Shown here one piece after another: positions 29,720-39,800 of a stretch of DNA of 64,000 nucleotides. Position 1 is the stretch's first letter. The number at the start of each line of letters is the position of its first letter. The DNA lies in the IMG/VR virus record IMGVR_UViG_3300028197_001738, positions 31,664 through 95,663 of that record; one strand, written 5' to 3'. The position numbers were made by a program, and so were the translations under genes. The DNA is from a virus. Below the pieces are notes generated by a model. That model was given only the letters and a program-made list of their open reading frames with translations. It was not told the origin of the DNA and searched no databases.

Positions 29720-31369
29720 TTATTCTATATCTGCTGAAACAAAACTTACTGAATCGGATAGTTTACAATCTGTACATGTGACTCTGAAAATATTACTCTC
29801 AAATATATTGGCTTGGCAATCAGATTCTTGAACATATAATCTAACATCAACATATTCTGGTAAATCATTTTGATAAGCCTTCACGGTCTTGCTTGTGTCT
29901 ACATAGGGGTTGTAATCCATAACATACGTAAACCCTGAAGGACAAGATCCAGTGGACTCACAAAGAGTAAAAGGGAAATCTATGGTTTGATAAGAAAGTT
30001 CAGGACGTATAATACCAGTAGATAAAGGAATGTATAGAGGCCAGTTACTACCCTCCTCCGATTCTATATAATAATTATATATTTTCTTAACATCTAGATC
30101 TGTTAGTTTGGCCTGAACAGAGACTCCATCTCCTCTACTTAAGCTAACCTCTTTAACTCCTTTAGCAGAAAGCTCCGGAGTAGGATCAGGAGGAAAACAA
30201 TCATCACAACCTAAATGCATAATATTAGACTTTATAGACTGATCTGGACAATCTAGTGCTGATACGCTCATTGTAATTTTAGCTTCATAATCATCTTTGT
30301 TAAACAAGCATCCGTCTTCTAGCTGATAGTCCAATACTTTGTCATGAGATTGTATAGCTAATCCAGTAGCTTCGGAAAATTCTACATACGAATCTATACA
30401 ATATGTATTTGTAGGGGAATGGAACATTCCTGTAATGTTATCCATAATCACAGGCCAGTTAGACCTAATGGCTGAGTATTCATACTTATATTGTCTGTAT
30501 GGAACAATACCACTAACTATGGCAACAAATTCGGCATAATTGTTATTGTTTTCTGTTAGTACTAATCGACTAGGTATTCCTAATATGGGTTTGGGTAGAC
30601 AGTCATTACAGTCTAGATTCATAGTATTGCTATAGACTTCATCATAATCACAAGAATCAGGCTCTATGTATAATCTCAAATTGCAAAAATTTTGATTATT
30701 ATTCATGCATGTAGGATCTAAATCATAAGCCATAACACTGTCAGAGCCATTTGGACAAACACCCGTGCCTTCACAGAACACAACCTTGGTTGGTATCATA
30801 CAGTTATCTTCTGCTGCTAATATTTGTCCTGTGGGAGGATATACTTTAGCTGGCCAGTTAGCATCAACAGATTCATATCTATAGTTGTATCTTTCTTTGG
30901 GAACTAAACCTCTTACATTAGCAGTAAACTCTATGTTATTTGTAGCTGTTTGTTGATTATCTAACACAATATTATTTGTAAGGGTGTATTGTTCAGGTAG
31001 CTCAACAGAGACATTGGGTATGCATGTGTCACATGTTACATAAACGGGATCGCTAAAAACCTGAATACTTGGGTCCTCTACTAAGGATGCTTTTAGTCTA
31101 ACAAAAGCAAATACGTCAGATCTATCTTTTGTGCATGTCTTAGTCATAGAATATGGCATAGTCTGTGTATCCTCTGAACATCCACTAGATGAACAAAAAG
31201 AAACAGCAGCTGAAACAGAACCACTTTTAGCAACAGCAGTGAATTCTCCAGATGTTGGTAAAACAGTAGCTGGCCAATTACCGCCTAAACCCTCTACTGT
31301 AAATGAGTAATTTAATCGTTTTAATAGGCCGTTTAATTCAAAATTGATAGGAACAGTATTATTTGGCAT
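29720..31369 (-). CDS. Virion protein of four Ig-like 'NWP' repeats
   Basis: The protein has 549 residues and four repeats of about 120-140 residues. Markers of each repeat are YxYxxExxxxNWP (GGNWP, DANWP, IRSNWP, GSNWP), a TG or SG turn, and a final CxxC or CxDC (CDTC, CNDC, CDDC, CTDC). It lies 14 nt from its paralogue downstream and 5 nt from the one upstream. It probably extends the same fibre or forms a tail-surface array. No enzyme motif is seen. Confidence 0.75.
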   Translation of the reverse strand: MPNNTVPINFELNGLLKRLNYSFTVEGLGGNWPATVLPTSGEFTAVAKSGSVSAAVSFCSSSGCSEDTQTMPYSMTKTCTKDRSDVFAFVRLKASLVEDPSIQVFSDPVYVTCDTCIPNVSVELPEQYTLTNNIVLDNQQTATNNIEFTANVRGLVPKERYNYRYESVDANWPAKVYPPTGQILAAEDNCMIPTKVVFCEGTGVCPNGSDSVMAYDLDPTCMNNNQNFCNLRLYIEPDSCDYDEVYSNTMNLDCNDCLPKPILGIPSRLVLTENNNNYAEFVAIVSGIVPYRQYKYEYSAIRSNWPVIMDNITGMFHSPTNTYCIDSYVEFSEATGLAIQSHDKVLDYQLEDGCLFNKDDYEAKITMSVSALDCPDQSIKSNIMHLGCDDCFPPDPTPELSAKGVKEVSLSRGDGVSVQAKLTDLDVKKIYNYYIESEEGSNWPLYIPLSTGIIRPELSYQTIDFPFTLCESTGSCPSGFTYVMDYNPYVDTSKTVKAYQNDLPEYVDVRLYVQESDCQANIFESNIFRVTCTDCKLSDSVSFVSADIE

Positions 31370-31374
31370 ATTGA

Positions 31375-32784
31375 TTACCTGATAAATGATATGGTACTAG
31401 TATTACTATACACTTTATTTCCTGGACAGTCATAAGATTCGACAGCTGCACGAACTTTAACATTATATACACTAGTTAATATGTCTTCCCCTGCTAAAAA
31501 AGTAGGATATTTGGGAACATCATAATTAGGTATATTATCTCCTCCCTGTGGACATAATCCACTAGTAGGACATAAGAAAAATCTGGTGTTTTTTTGAACA
31601 GCTAAATCAGATCCTTTTTTGGCCGTTATAACTCCTCCAGTAGGAGAAACAAAAATTATGGGCCATTCTGCATCTAGTATTTCTATACTATAATTAAAAT
31701 TTGTATCTTTTTCAAAAACCCCACCAGGACTTTTGTCCGTTGGCGTAAGAGCAAAATTAAATTCATGATAAGCAAAGCCGTCGAAATCTTCTTCTATTAT
31801 TGTTTTTTCATTAAGAGTAGCACCCTCTGTGTCTGTAATTTCTATTTGATAATTATCTGGTAAACAATCTTCACAAATTACAGTTTGTTGATCGCCATAA
31901 ACTTGTAAATCTGGACGTATTACAGGACTTAAACCTAAGCGGATATTAGCATATTTGATACTATTGTCTCTCATCAAACATCCATCATTTATAGAATAAT
32001 CTATTACATTATCTCCGCAAACAACTCCTGTTGCTGGACAAAATAGTAAATTTACATCAATTTTACCAGTATCTTTAGAAGGTTTAATTAAGCCAGAAAC
32101 AGGGGAGATATTAACTGGCCAGTTTGCAGCAACGCTTTCCACATTATAAGAATATACCTCAAAAGGTCTTAAGTTAGATAAATTAAATACTATATCAGCA
32201 GAATTATTCTCTGTCAATTTTATCTGAGATATTCCATTTGTTGATTGAACATTAAATAATAATGGTGGTTCATCTTCAGAAACGTCACCATCGCCATCTC
32301 CTCCCCCATCTCCGCCCCCATCTCCCCCATCTTCAGGAGTTGTAGAACTGCCGCCATTATCGCAAGTAGTAACAGTGGCGTTACAAGAACTAATCCCATC
32401 AATAGTAGGAAGACTAGATATGTCAGTAAAGCCAAATACCTCTCCTCCTTTTACAGGAACTTCAAGAGGAACTAAACTACTGTCTCTTAAGATAATATAG
32501 TAAGCAGTTAAAGAACTTAAAGAGGTTAAAGTGCATTCTGGATGAGGTTCATAAGTATAAACTATATTACCTAGATTGTCAGATCCTTGAGTTAATCTGG
32601 TCCAAAATTTAGGCATTTCTCCGGCAAGATTTTGAGGAGCATATATAGTATCTACACTTTGTATAAATCTATTATATTTTTCTCTTGCTGTGGTGTCACT
32701 GTTGATCTCTTCGGGTATTTGAATAATATCCAAAGATTCTACACCAGTATATGTAAATATAAAAAATTGGCCATTAATAATCAT
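31375..32784 (-). CDS. Fibre-type protein: N-terminal domain, Gly/Asp linker and two 'NWP' repeats
   Basis: The protein has 469 residues. Residues about 1-145 form a separate domain (strand-rich, starting MIINGQFFIFTYTG). A linker rich in Gly, Asp and Glu follows (about 150-172, GGDGGGDGGGDGDGD), then two repeats of the NWP type (AANWP and DAEWP), the first ending CEDC. The linear layout suggests a tail-attached base, a flexible neck and exposed Ig-like domains. It heads the three-gene paralogous set. Start at ATG 32784. Confidence 0.7.
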   Translation of the reverse strand: MIINGQFFIFTYTGVESLDIIQIPEEINSDTTAREKYNRFIQSVDTIYAPQNLAGEMPKFWTRLTQGSDNLGNIVYTYEPHPECTLTSLSSLTAYYIILRDSSLVPLEVPVKGGEVFGFTDISSLPTIDGISSCNATVTTCDNGGSSTTPEDGGDGGGDGGGDGDGDVSEDEPPLLFNVQSTNGISQIKLTENNSADIVFNLSNLRPFEVYSYNVESVAANWPVNISPVSGLIKPSKDTGKIDVNLLFCPATGVVCGDNVIDYSINDGCLMRDNSIKYANIRLGLSPVIRPDLQVYGDQQTVICEDCLPDNYQIEITDTEGATLNEKTIIEEDFDGFAYHEFNFALTPTDKSPGGVFEKDTNFNYSIEILDAEWPIIFVSPTGGVITAKKGSDLAVQKNTRFFLCPTSGLCPQGGDNIPNYDVPKYPTFLAGEDILTSVYNVKVRAAVESYDCPGNKVYSNTSTISFIR

Positions 32785-32830
32785 AGTAAGTCTCTTGTAA
32801 AAGTGTCATTAGTAATTACACCACAAATTA

Positions 32831-33820
32831 TTAGGTAACATCTACAATACATTTTGTATCTCCCATCACTCTGCCAGCTATATTAATTATGGGAGCTAAT
32901 GCAATATCTGAGGACTCTTCAGAGTTTGGTAAAAAGGCATTACTTTTTACTGGCAAAAATATAACAATATCTTCATCTGTAGAATCTTCTCTGTAAAAAT
33001 TAGCTATAACTCTATTCTGAAATACATATTTCCAATTATTGTCTTTATTCAAAATTACATAATTACCAATAGTCTCTCTTTCTTCTATAGTTTGTGGAGA
33101 AACACAGGATTGATCTTTAGTGAGTGTGTATAGACCTTCAAATATAGTTGAGTTATTTGTATTATCTGCAGACCCATCAACTAATTTTGTTAATTCAAAT
33201 CTATTATTTGATCCAAAAATTATATCTTTTATATACACGGACTCTTCTTCGGGAATACCCGGCCCCTCTATCAGCATTCCAGGTCTAACTAAGCCTACTA
33301 GGTCGTTCTCTCCGTCGTTTTCATCTTCGTCTGTATTATTTGATGAGTTGTTTGTTAGCTCTATTATAGAAAACCCATTTGGACCAATATTAGAGTTGGT
33401 ATTACTTCTTAGTATACGACCATTTAATGCAAATTTTTCTTCTCCGCTAGTTGTTATTAACTTATAATCAGTATATAAGACTGCACCATATCTATTTTTA
33501 ATACTTAATCTAAATAATACTTGAATTTGAGATAAATGAGAATATTTAACAGAAACAAATATCTTCGGTTGAAAATCTTTATTACCAAGCATTGTATAAG
33601 CAGCAGTTTCTGGTAAAAATCTAATAACTGGCTCTGGTTTTTCAGGTAGTATTCTAACATAATCGAAATAATAAAAATATTCTTCTGCAGCAGATATGTT
33701 GGAAGAAAATACTACTCCTTCAGATGAGCTTGTATTGCATGGATTGGTTCCAGGTATCGGAAAGGATAAAATAATTCCATCCGATAGTTGTTCGCTAGTA
33801 TATGTGTCTGTACAAATCAT
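32831..33820 (-). CDS. Tail structural protein of unknown family
   Basis: The protein has 329 residues. I do not recognise it. It is beta-rich (YFYYFDYVRIL, IFVSVKYSHL, KNRYGAVLYTDYK) with an acidic insert near residue 160 (NNTDEDENDGEND) and a loop LVRPGMLIEGPGIPEEESVYI. That loop, 'PGMLIEGPGIPxGTxV', is a motif seen in many phage fibre and baseplate proteins. It sits between a small fibre-start-like protein and the NWP repeat proteins, so a fibre-attachment role is plausible. Start at ATG 33820 with AGGAAA upstream. Confidence 0.6.
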   Translation of the reverse strand: MICTDTYTSEQLSDGIILSFPIPGTNPCNTSSSEGVVFSSNISAAEEYFYYFDYVRILPEKPEPVIRFLPETAAYTMLGNKDFQPKIFVSVKYSHLSQIQVLFRLSIKNRYGAVLYTDYKLITTSGEEKFALNGRILRSNTNSNIGPNGFSIIELTNNSSNNTDEDENDGENDLVGLVRPGMLIEGPGIPEEESVYIKDIIFGSNNRFELTKLVDGSADNTNNSTIFEGLYTLTKDQSCVSPQTIEERETIGNYVILNKDNNWKYVFQNRVIANFYREDSTDEDIVIFLPVKSNAFLPNSEESSDIALAPIINIAGRVMGDTKCIVDVT

Positions 33821-33833
33821 TATTAATCATTTC

Positions 33834-34391
33834 CTATATAGATTCTAAACAAGTAAGAGTTAATAATTTTTCAACTAATTTAATATTATCAAGATATACT
33901 ACAAATTTAAAGATACTAATATTTTCATAAGAAGCTGGATTAACTTTTATGGTTACAGGAACAGTAGCTTGTCTAAGTTCTGTCTCTGTAGCGGGAGTAT
34001 CTCCATCAGCGGGAACTGTATCTGTGTATGATCTATATCTTGGTGTGTCCAAAGATATATTGTCTGCTATGGTGTTATTAGTTAATTCCACAATATCAAA
34101 CGAGTACTGAGATGGGTCAGGTTTTAATTTATTAATCTCTGCTATAATTAAACCACCAGAACAACAAAAAGATCCGACATTATCTCCAACGTCGGCTTCT
34201 TCATAATAAAACTTAATTTCTGGGACAGTATTAAAACACAGTTTTTGACCTATAAATTCTACAATTTCTCCTGCTATTGTTTTTGTATAAAGTCTACCAG
34301 TAACGCTATTGATAACGATTTCTCCGATATCAACTTGATCTTTACCTGGTGGAACTATACTTGTTTCGTCTCTTTTGAATTTGAGTTTCAT
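33834..34391 (-). CDS. Small fibre protein with Mtd-like N-terminal domain
   Basis: The protein has 185 residues. Its start, VDIGEIVINSVTGRLYTKTIAGEIVEF (seen here as GEIVINSVTGRLYTK), matches the first domain of phage fibres and of major tropism determinant-like proteins ('LxxGELAVNxxDGKLYTK'), a short beta domain that anchors trimeric fibres. The rest is beta-rich with two cysteine pairs. The ATG directly follows the TAG stop of the FN3 protein gene (TAGATG), and an excellent GGAGGAG ribosome site lies upstream, within the preceding gene. Probably a fibre base or adaptor. Confidence 0.65.
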   Translation of the reverse strand: MKLKFKRDETSIVPPGKDQVDIGEIVINSVTGRLYTKTIAGEIVEFIGQKLCFNTVPEIKFYYEEADVGDNVGSFCCSGGLIIAEINKLKPDPSQYSFDIVELTNNTIADNISLDTPRYRSYTDTVPADGDTPATETELRQATVPVTIKVNPASYENISIFKFVVYLDNIKLVEKLLTLTCLESI

Positions 34392-36851
34392 CTAACATAC
34401 TCCTCCTGTAAATAATACTAAACCGAAATCCCAATTACCTAATGGATCATCTTCAGGATCATCTTCTTCTATTGGGTTCTCAACTTCTGCCTTAGAAGAC
34501 ATCGCCAAAAATGAATAAGAACTTTGTCCTATACTGTTATAGGCTGAAAGTCGATACAAATATGTAATATCTTCATTAGTTCCTGTAATTGTTTCAAATT
34601 GATTTGTAATTAAATTCTCAGGAGAATTATAGTTAACCCAATTTATACCACCATCTTCCGATTCTTCTATTAGATATCCTAATATAGCACTACCCCCATT
34701 ATGCCCAGGCTCCCAAGACAAATTAATTTCTGATGGACCTCCTGGAGTATCAGAAAAGAATCTGAATCCTGTAAAATTATTTGGATTTTCTGGTAAATCT
34801 GCTGATACAAAAACGGTATCGGTCGCAGCCGTATATTCGCTTATGCCAACACTGTTTTGCGCAGCAATCCTAAATATGTAAGGGGTTAGGACAGACAAGC
34901 CTGTGATAGTAGCAGAAGTTTGATCATTACTTTGTCTTTCGACCAAAACCGGAGTTTGAGGTAGTGTAGTCCATTCATTACCATTATTCGCTGAAAATTG
35001 CACAATATAATTAGTAATGGTTTTGCCACCATTGTTTACGGGAGCATTCCATCCTAAAGAAATTTCTGATCTACCTGCGCTAAAACTTAAATTGGTAGGA
35101 GGACCAGGTTCCGTTGGATTTTCTGTTGCTCTTCTAGATATAATTCGACCCTTATCATTTACTGTCAATAGAGCATTGGTTACATACTCAGATTCTCCAT
35201 CTTCAGTAGGTTCTGGCAATAAATATATTTCTCTAGACATCAAGTAATCTGTGTAACTCACACCAGACACAGTTAAATTAGCATAACTTTCTAATGTTCC
35301 AACGCCGCTAGCAATAGCCGAATAACTATAGGCTCCTGATGTATTAACAAGCACTTTAGCAGACTCATCAAAACCCCAGCCTGTAGGCATTGTTTTTTCT
35401 CTGTCTATATATTTTTCGTAAATTACTCCAGTGGACGGCAATCCACTAACAGCATTTGGTATATGTGCATCTATTTTAAAACTTGGAACAAGTCCACTAG
35501 GAACACCGTTGTCGTTTAAATCAAACAACTCTTTAACATAATTATCATACTCTATAACTCTTCTTCCATAAATATTAAAGTCAATATCTTCAGCAACACT
35601 ATTAAATGATGTATAAAGCTCTGGTCGATTGCTTAAAGTATTTATAGTAGAGGGTTTAAAGGTAAATCTAGAATCTGTCTCATCTGCATCCTCGTTAAAG
35701 AGTACTTCACAGTTAAACCTCGCCTGGGATTTTACTCCTGAGGCCAAAGCCATCTCAAAATAGGAACCTTTCTTTACCGAAAAAGCATAAGATATTCCAG
35801 ATACAGGTAGTGCGGCTCCTGGTGGACAAACATTAATTTTAGTACCACTATAAGGTTCGCCATCAATTGGATCAACCCAGTTTGCAACCTCTGTAATATC
35901 ATCGAATTGGGGTTCTTCTACAAAAATATCATCATCATAAGTAAGGTATCTAACATTATCAGAGAATTTTACAAATGAAACATCTCCATTCTCGTTAACT
36001 AATGCTACTGTATCAGCTATGTCAAATTCTATACCCAGCACTGTATCGTCGGTAAAAGGAGCGACATCTTCAAGAGGTTCGTACCAAGTGGGGTTTTTGT
36101 TATAAAATGCAATAGCTCCATCCATTACAAAAACAGGTCTCATAGGATATCTATTAAATGTTAATCCTTCTGGTAGAAAATCTGGTGGTTGCCAAAGAGC
36201 AGTGATGTCATCTCCTGAACCCATGTGTGTTAGAACCCTGCCTTTATAAAGTTCTATTTCTGGTCCTACTTTAATACCACCTGTTATATGAACTAACTCT
36301 ACATTAAAGTTTACTTGAGGTCCCACCTGTTGAGCATCTTCTCCTTCTCCAACCACTACAGGATTAGAAAATTCAATATGACTATAGGTAGCTAATTCGT
36401 TACTAGGACTTGCTTCGTTACCTCCATCACTAATATATAACAATTGTTGCGTACCATATCCAGAAAAAATTAAACTATCAAGCTCTTCGTTATATATAAT
36501 GCCTGTCGTTGCAGCAAGCTCGTCGTTTCCAGCTTTATAAATTAAACCACTGGCAGCACCTGGGTACAAATCTAAAACTTCTCCAGAGCTATCTATTTTA
36601 TAAATATTTTGAGCATACAAAGAATCTGCTATAAGACCACTGGTTTCTACAAAACCGGGCGTATTTAAGATAATTCCCGATGAGCTAGATATGCCTATAT
36701 AACCTGAGGCAGCAAAAGAAGTAAAACGAGTGCCCCATTGATTTGGAAAATTTACTGTAACAAGTTTGCCCTCACTGTCTCTTTGATTTGGTTTATCATG
36801 AGGAGGAGCTAAAGTAATTGGTACTGGATTATATCTTGAAAAAATACTCAT
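34392..36851 (-). CDS. Tail fibre-like protein with two FN3 domains
   Basis: The protein has 819 residues. The N-terminal 580 residues are fibre-type sequence with many SG turns (ASGYIGISSSSGIIL) and a bulky middle. Two fibronectin type III domains follow: about 582-675 (PPTNLSF, SLGWNAPVNNGG, YIFRIAAQNSVG) and about 680-785 (INLSWEPGHNGGSAI, LYRLSAYNSIG). FN3 modules in phage tails bind cell-surface carbohydrate or stiffen fibres. A short acidic tail ends in Cys. It is 15 nt after the 1184-residue fibre gene; AGGAG lies before the ATG. Confidence 0.8.
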   Translation of the reverse strand: MSIFSRYNPVPITLAPPHDKPNQRDSEGKLVTVNFPNQWGTRFTSFAASGYIGISSSSGIILNTPGFVETSGLIADSLYAQNIYKIDSSGEVLDLYPGAASGLIYKAGNDELAATTGIIYNEELDSLIFSGYGTQQLLYISDGGNEASPSNELATYSHIEFSNPVVVGEGEDAQQVGPQVNFNVELVHITGGIKVGPEIELYKGRVLTHMGSGDDITALWQPPDFLPEGLTFNRYPMRPVFVMDGAIAFYNKNPTWYEPLEDVAPFTDDTVLGIEFDIADTVALVNENGDVSFVKFSDNVRYLTYDDDIFVEEPQFDDITEVANWVDPIDGEPYSGTKINVCPPGAALPVSGISYAFSVKKGSYFEMALASGVKSQARFNCEVLFNEDADETDSRFTFKPSTINTLSNRPELYTSFNSVAEDIDFNIYGRRVIEYDNYVKELFDLNDNGVPSGLVPSFKIDAHIPNAVSGLPSTGVIYEKYIDREKTMPTGWGFDESAKVLVNTSGAYSYSAIASGVGTLESYANLTVSGVSYTDYLMSREIYLLPEPTEDGESEYVTNALLTVNDKGRIISRRATENPTEPGPPTNLSFSAGRSEISLGWNAPVNNGGKTITNYIVQFSANNGNEWTTLPQTPVLVERQSNDQTSATITGLSVLTPYIFRIAAQNSVGISEYTAATDTVFVSADLPENPNNFTGFRFFSDTPGGPSEINLSWEPGHNGGSAILGYLIEESEDGGINWVNYNSPENLITNQFETITGTNEDITYLYRLSAYNSIGQSSYSFLAMSSKAEVENPIEEDDPEDDPLGNWDFGLVLFTGGVC

Positions 36852-36866
36852 TTATTAAAACTCCTG

Positions 36867-39800
36867 TTAACAGAATGGTGGGCAGGGCACGTCGACTGCT
36901 CCACCTCCACCGGTATCATCTTCGTCACAATTTAAACAATTATCACAAACACCAGCAACTTGATCATAATCAAAACAACAATTACTTTGACAGCAAAAGT
37001 CTGAAGAGGCTACGCAAAAACCATCACTACCACAAACTTCACAGAAGAAACAATCGGTATTAGCAGTACATGCTTCTGTTCCGGGTATCAATTCTCTTCT
37101 TGGTAGAGGAGAAGAAGCTTGGGGATTATCTCCAACTATTAAGCGATCCGTATAAAGCCAGCCACTCACGCTAACCGTGGCATATAATGAACCATCGGTA
37201 TATTCAACAACTTCGTACGGATCAGGTCTCCTGAACATAGAAGAGGAAATACCTGTCCCCACACTACTAGCACTAGGCTCAAAATACGCAGCTTTATGCC
37301 ATTGATTTATACTAGGAATCCAATATTTTCTGTATCTCTTTTTAGCTATAACATAACTATTCTCAGAATTGTCATTAGGCATAACGTCATAAGCGCCAGT
37401 ATCTATGGTTACATCTACATCTGCATCAGCGACTCCCGTAGGAGCTCCATTGTGCAACCAATTGGTGAATCTTACAGCGCTAATAAAGCTTACAAAATTT
37501 ACTGGTTTTTCAGCCATATGTTCTTTAACAGTATAATCAAAATCTACATCGGAAGCCATAAGCGATATCTGCTGAATACCTCCGATTACTTCACTATACA
37601 TTCTTGAATCATATAAATCCCTATCATTTTCTCTAGCTACTGCCTGTAAGAATTCTACATATTGAGAATTAGTAATCTCATATTTACCCATTCGATAAAA
37701 ATTATCAACCACACCTAGTCCATCAAGAGATACTAAAGAATAACTATCGCCGTCTTTAAGATATAAGTTAGTGTTATCTTCAACATTATTAGAATCAATG
37801 ACTGTAACAAAATCTAAATTCAAAGTATTCGCAATAAAAGACTCGTCTTCCATGTTATATGCAGAAGCTATTCTAAAGCCTACTCTGTCGTAAGCTCCAG
37901 ACCTGTCAATAAATTCTATACTTCGTAATCCTGTTGGACTAATAGTACCACTGTTTGGCGTAAACGCAGAACCACCAGCTACTGTCTCTTGATGATCTCT
38001 CATTTCTAATATGTCTTTTTCAACCCATTCAGCTACATTACCATTTTGATCATAGGTTCCATAATAAGAAGACACTCCGTTAGTTCCGACATTTGAAAGT
38101 ATTCCACTAAATGTATGAAGTTTTGTGTCAGGACTACTGGCATTATAACCATAATTAGCAGATGAATATAGATTACTTAATCCTTCTCCGCTAGCATTAA
38201 TAATCATTGGGAAAATACTTGAGTTACAATCTCTTGTGGCAAAAATATTATAATTACCAGATTCGTAAACAACCTGATCGCTGAAAGCTTTAATTTTAAA
38301 TGCTGGGTTTTCTTCTGTCCCATAAACAATAAAATCTATATTCTTTTTTTCTGTATTAAATTCGGTAGTGACATTAGGTCTAATACTTAAAATAATATTA
38401 GAGTTATCTGGAATTGCCCCTTCCGCAATTTTTCGACTTATAGATAAATAACCTCCTTGGCTTGTTGAAAATACATTATACGTTGATTGTACAGTATTTA
38501 CATTTTGGTCTAATAGCATAGAGGTAATAAGACTATTTTCAGAATATATCTCTAAAATAAATCTGTAATCAAGAGACCCATCAGCATTTTCAATAGATAT
38601 TTGATCATTAACACTAAATTCATTAATTGGAATAGGGTCTGCTTCTATAGCAGTTATCTGTCTTTTACAAATAGAAACTTGTCTCTTCTTATGTTTATTC
38701 CATAGTATATCTGCATCTGTTCTAAAATAATCATCTATGCCATAAGAGCCACTTAAAATACCATTTTCTGTGGTTGTAATAAATTGACCAGAAGGAATAT
38801 TAGAAAAACTAAGTGTTTGATTTTGATTCAAAATAACTCCTGTAGACGCGACGACATCATTATTATCGTCGACCACAAGTAAACTACTAGGAGATATATT
38901 GGGAATATTTATATTAGATGATTGAATATTAGTTATATTCGCTGTTCCCTGTATTGTTACAGTAGAAGTTCCACTACCCAATGTTACATTATTAGAAGCT
39001 ATATTGGATGTTGTACTATTAACTATAAAAGAAGATCCTGTATTAAATGTACTAGATGTTGTGTCTACAGAAAGTCCAGTAGAGTCTAAAGTTATATCAT
39101 TACCACTAGATCCTATAGTAGTAGAATTGTCTCTATCAAAAACTAAGCTATTTAAACCACTATAACCTACCGTAATATTGTTTATATCAGCACTTAGTGC
39201 GCTGACATCAGAAAAGCCAGAAGCAAAAACAAGATCTAGATGTCCTAGTTCTGAGCCATAACTATTATTAATTGCAAAAGCTTGTATTTTTACAAAATCT
39301 GTTTTATTACCTACAGAATTTTTAGCAGATAGATTGAGTTGGGATATTTGAGTATTGTTTGATAAAGCGGTAGTTGGTTTATGGTATAGGGTTACATTTG
39401 CTGGATGACATACGCTTCTATTTTCTAATCTAAAACCTTCTTGACATAGAGTATTAACAACATGGAATATGGTCGTTGGTCTGGAGCCTGAAGGTATATT
39501 TAAACCTAATTTACCATCATATGTAAAAAATAAATTTTTAGGATTAGCACCAGTACCAGATCCGTAAACAATAAAGTCTGAAGATTGTCTATCATTATTG
39601 AAAACAACCGAATCTGCTCCGCTAGTAGGTATGATAGTATGAGCCTGCTCACTATTATCTGCTCCAAGTAGTAGATCTCCATTTCCAGAACCTATATAAA
39701 ATTCTCCACCCTGAAAACCGTTTGCTCCATCATTGTATTGGAAGGAATAAGGATTTCCATTAGAGTCACTCATAGAACTAAACTGATTGTCTTCATTAAG

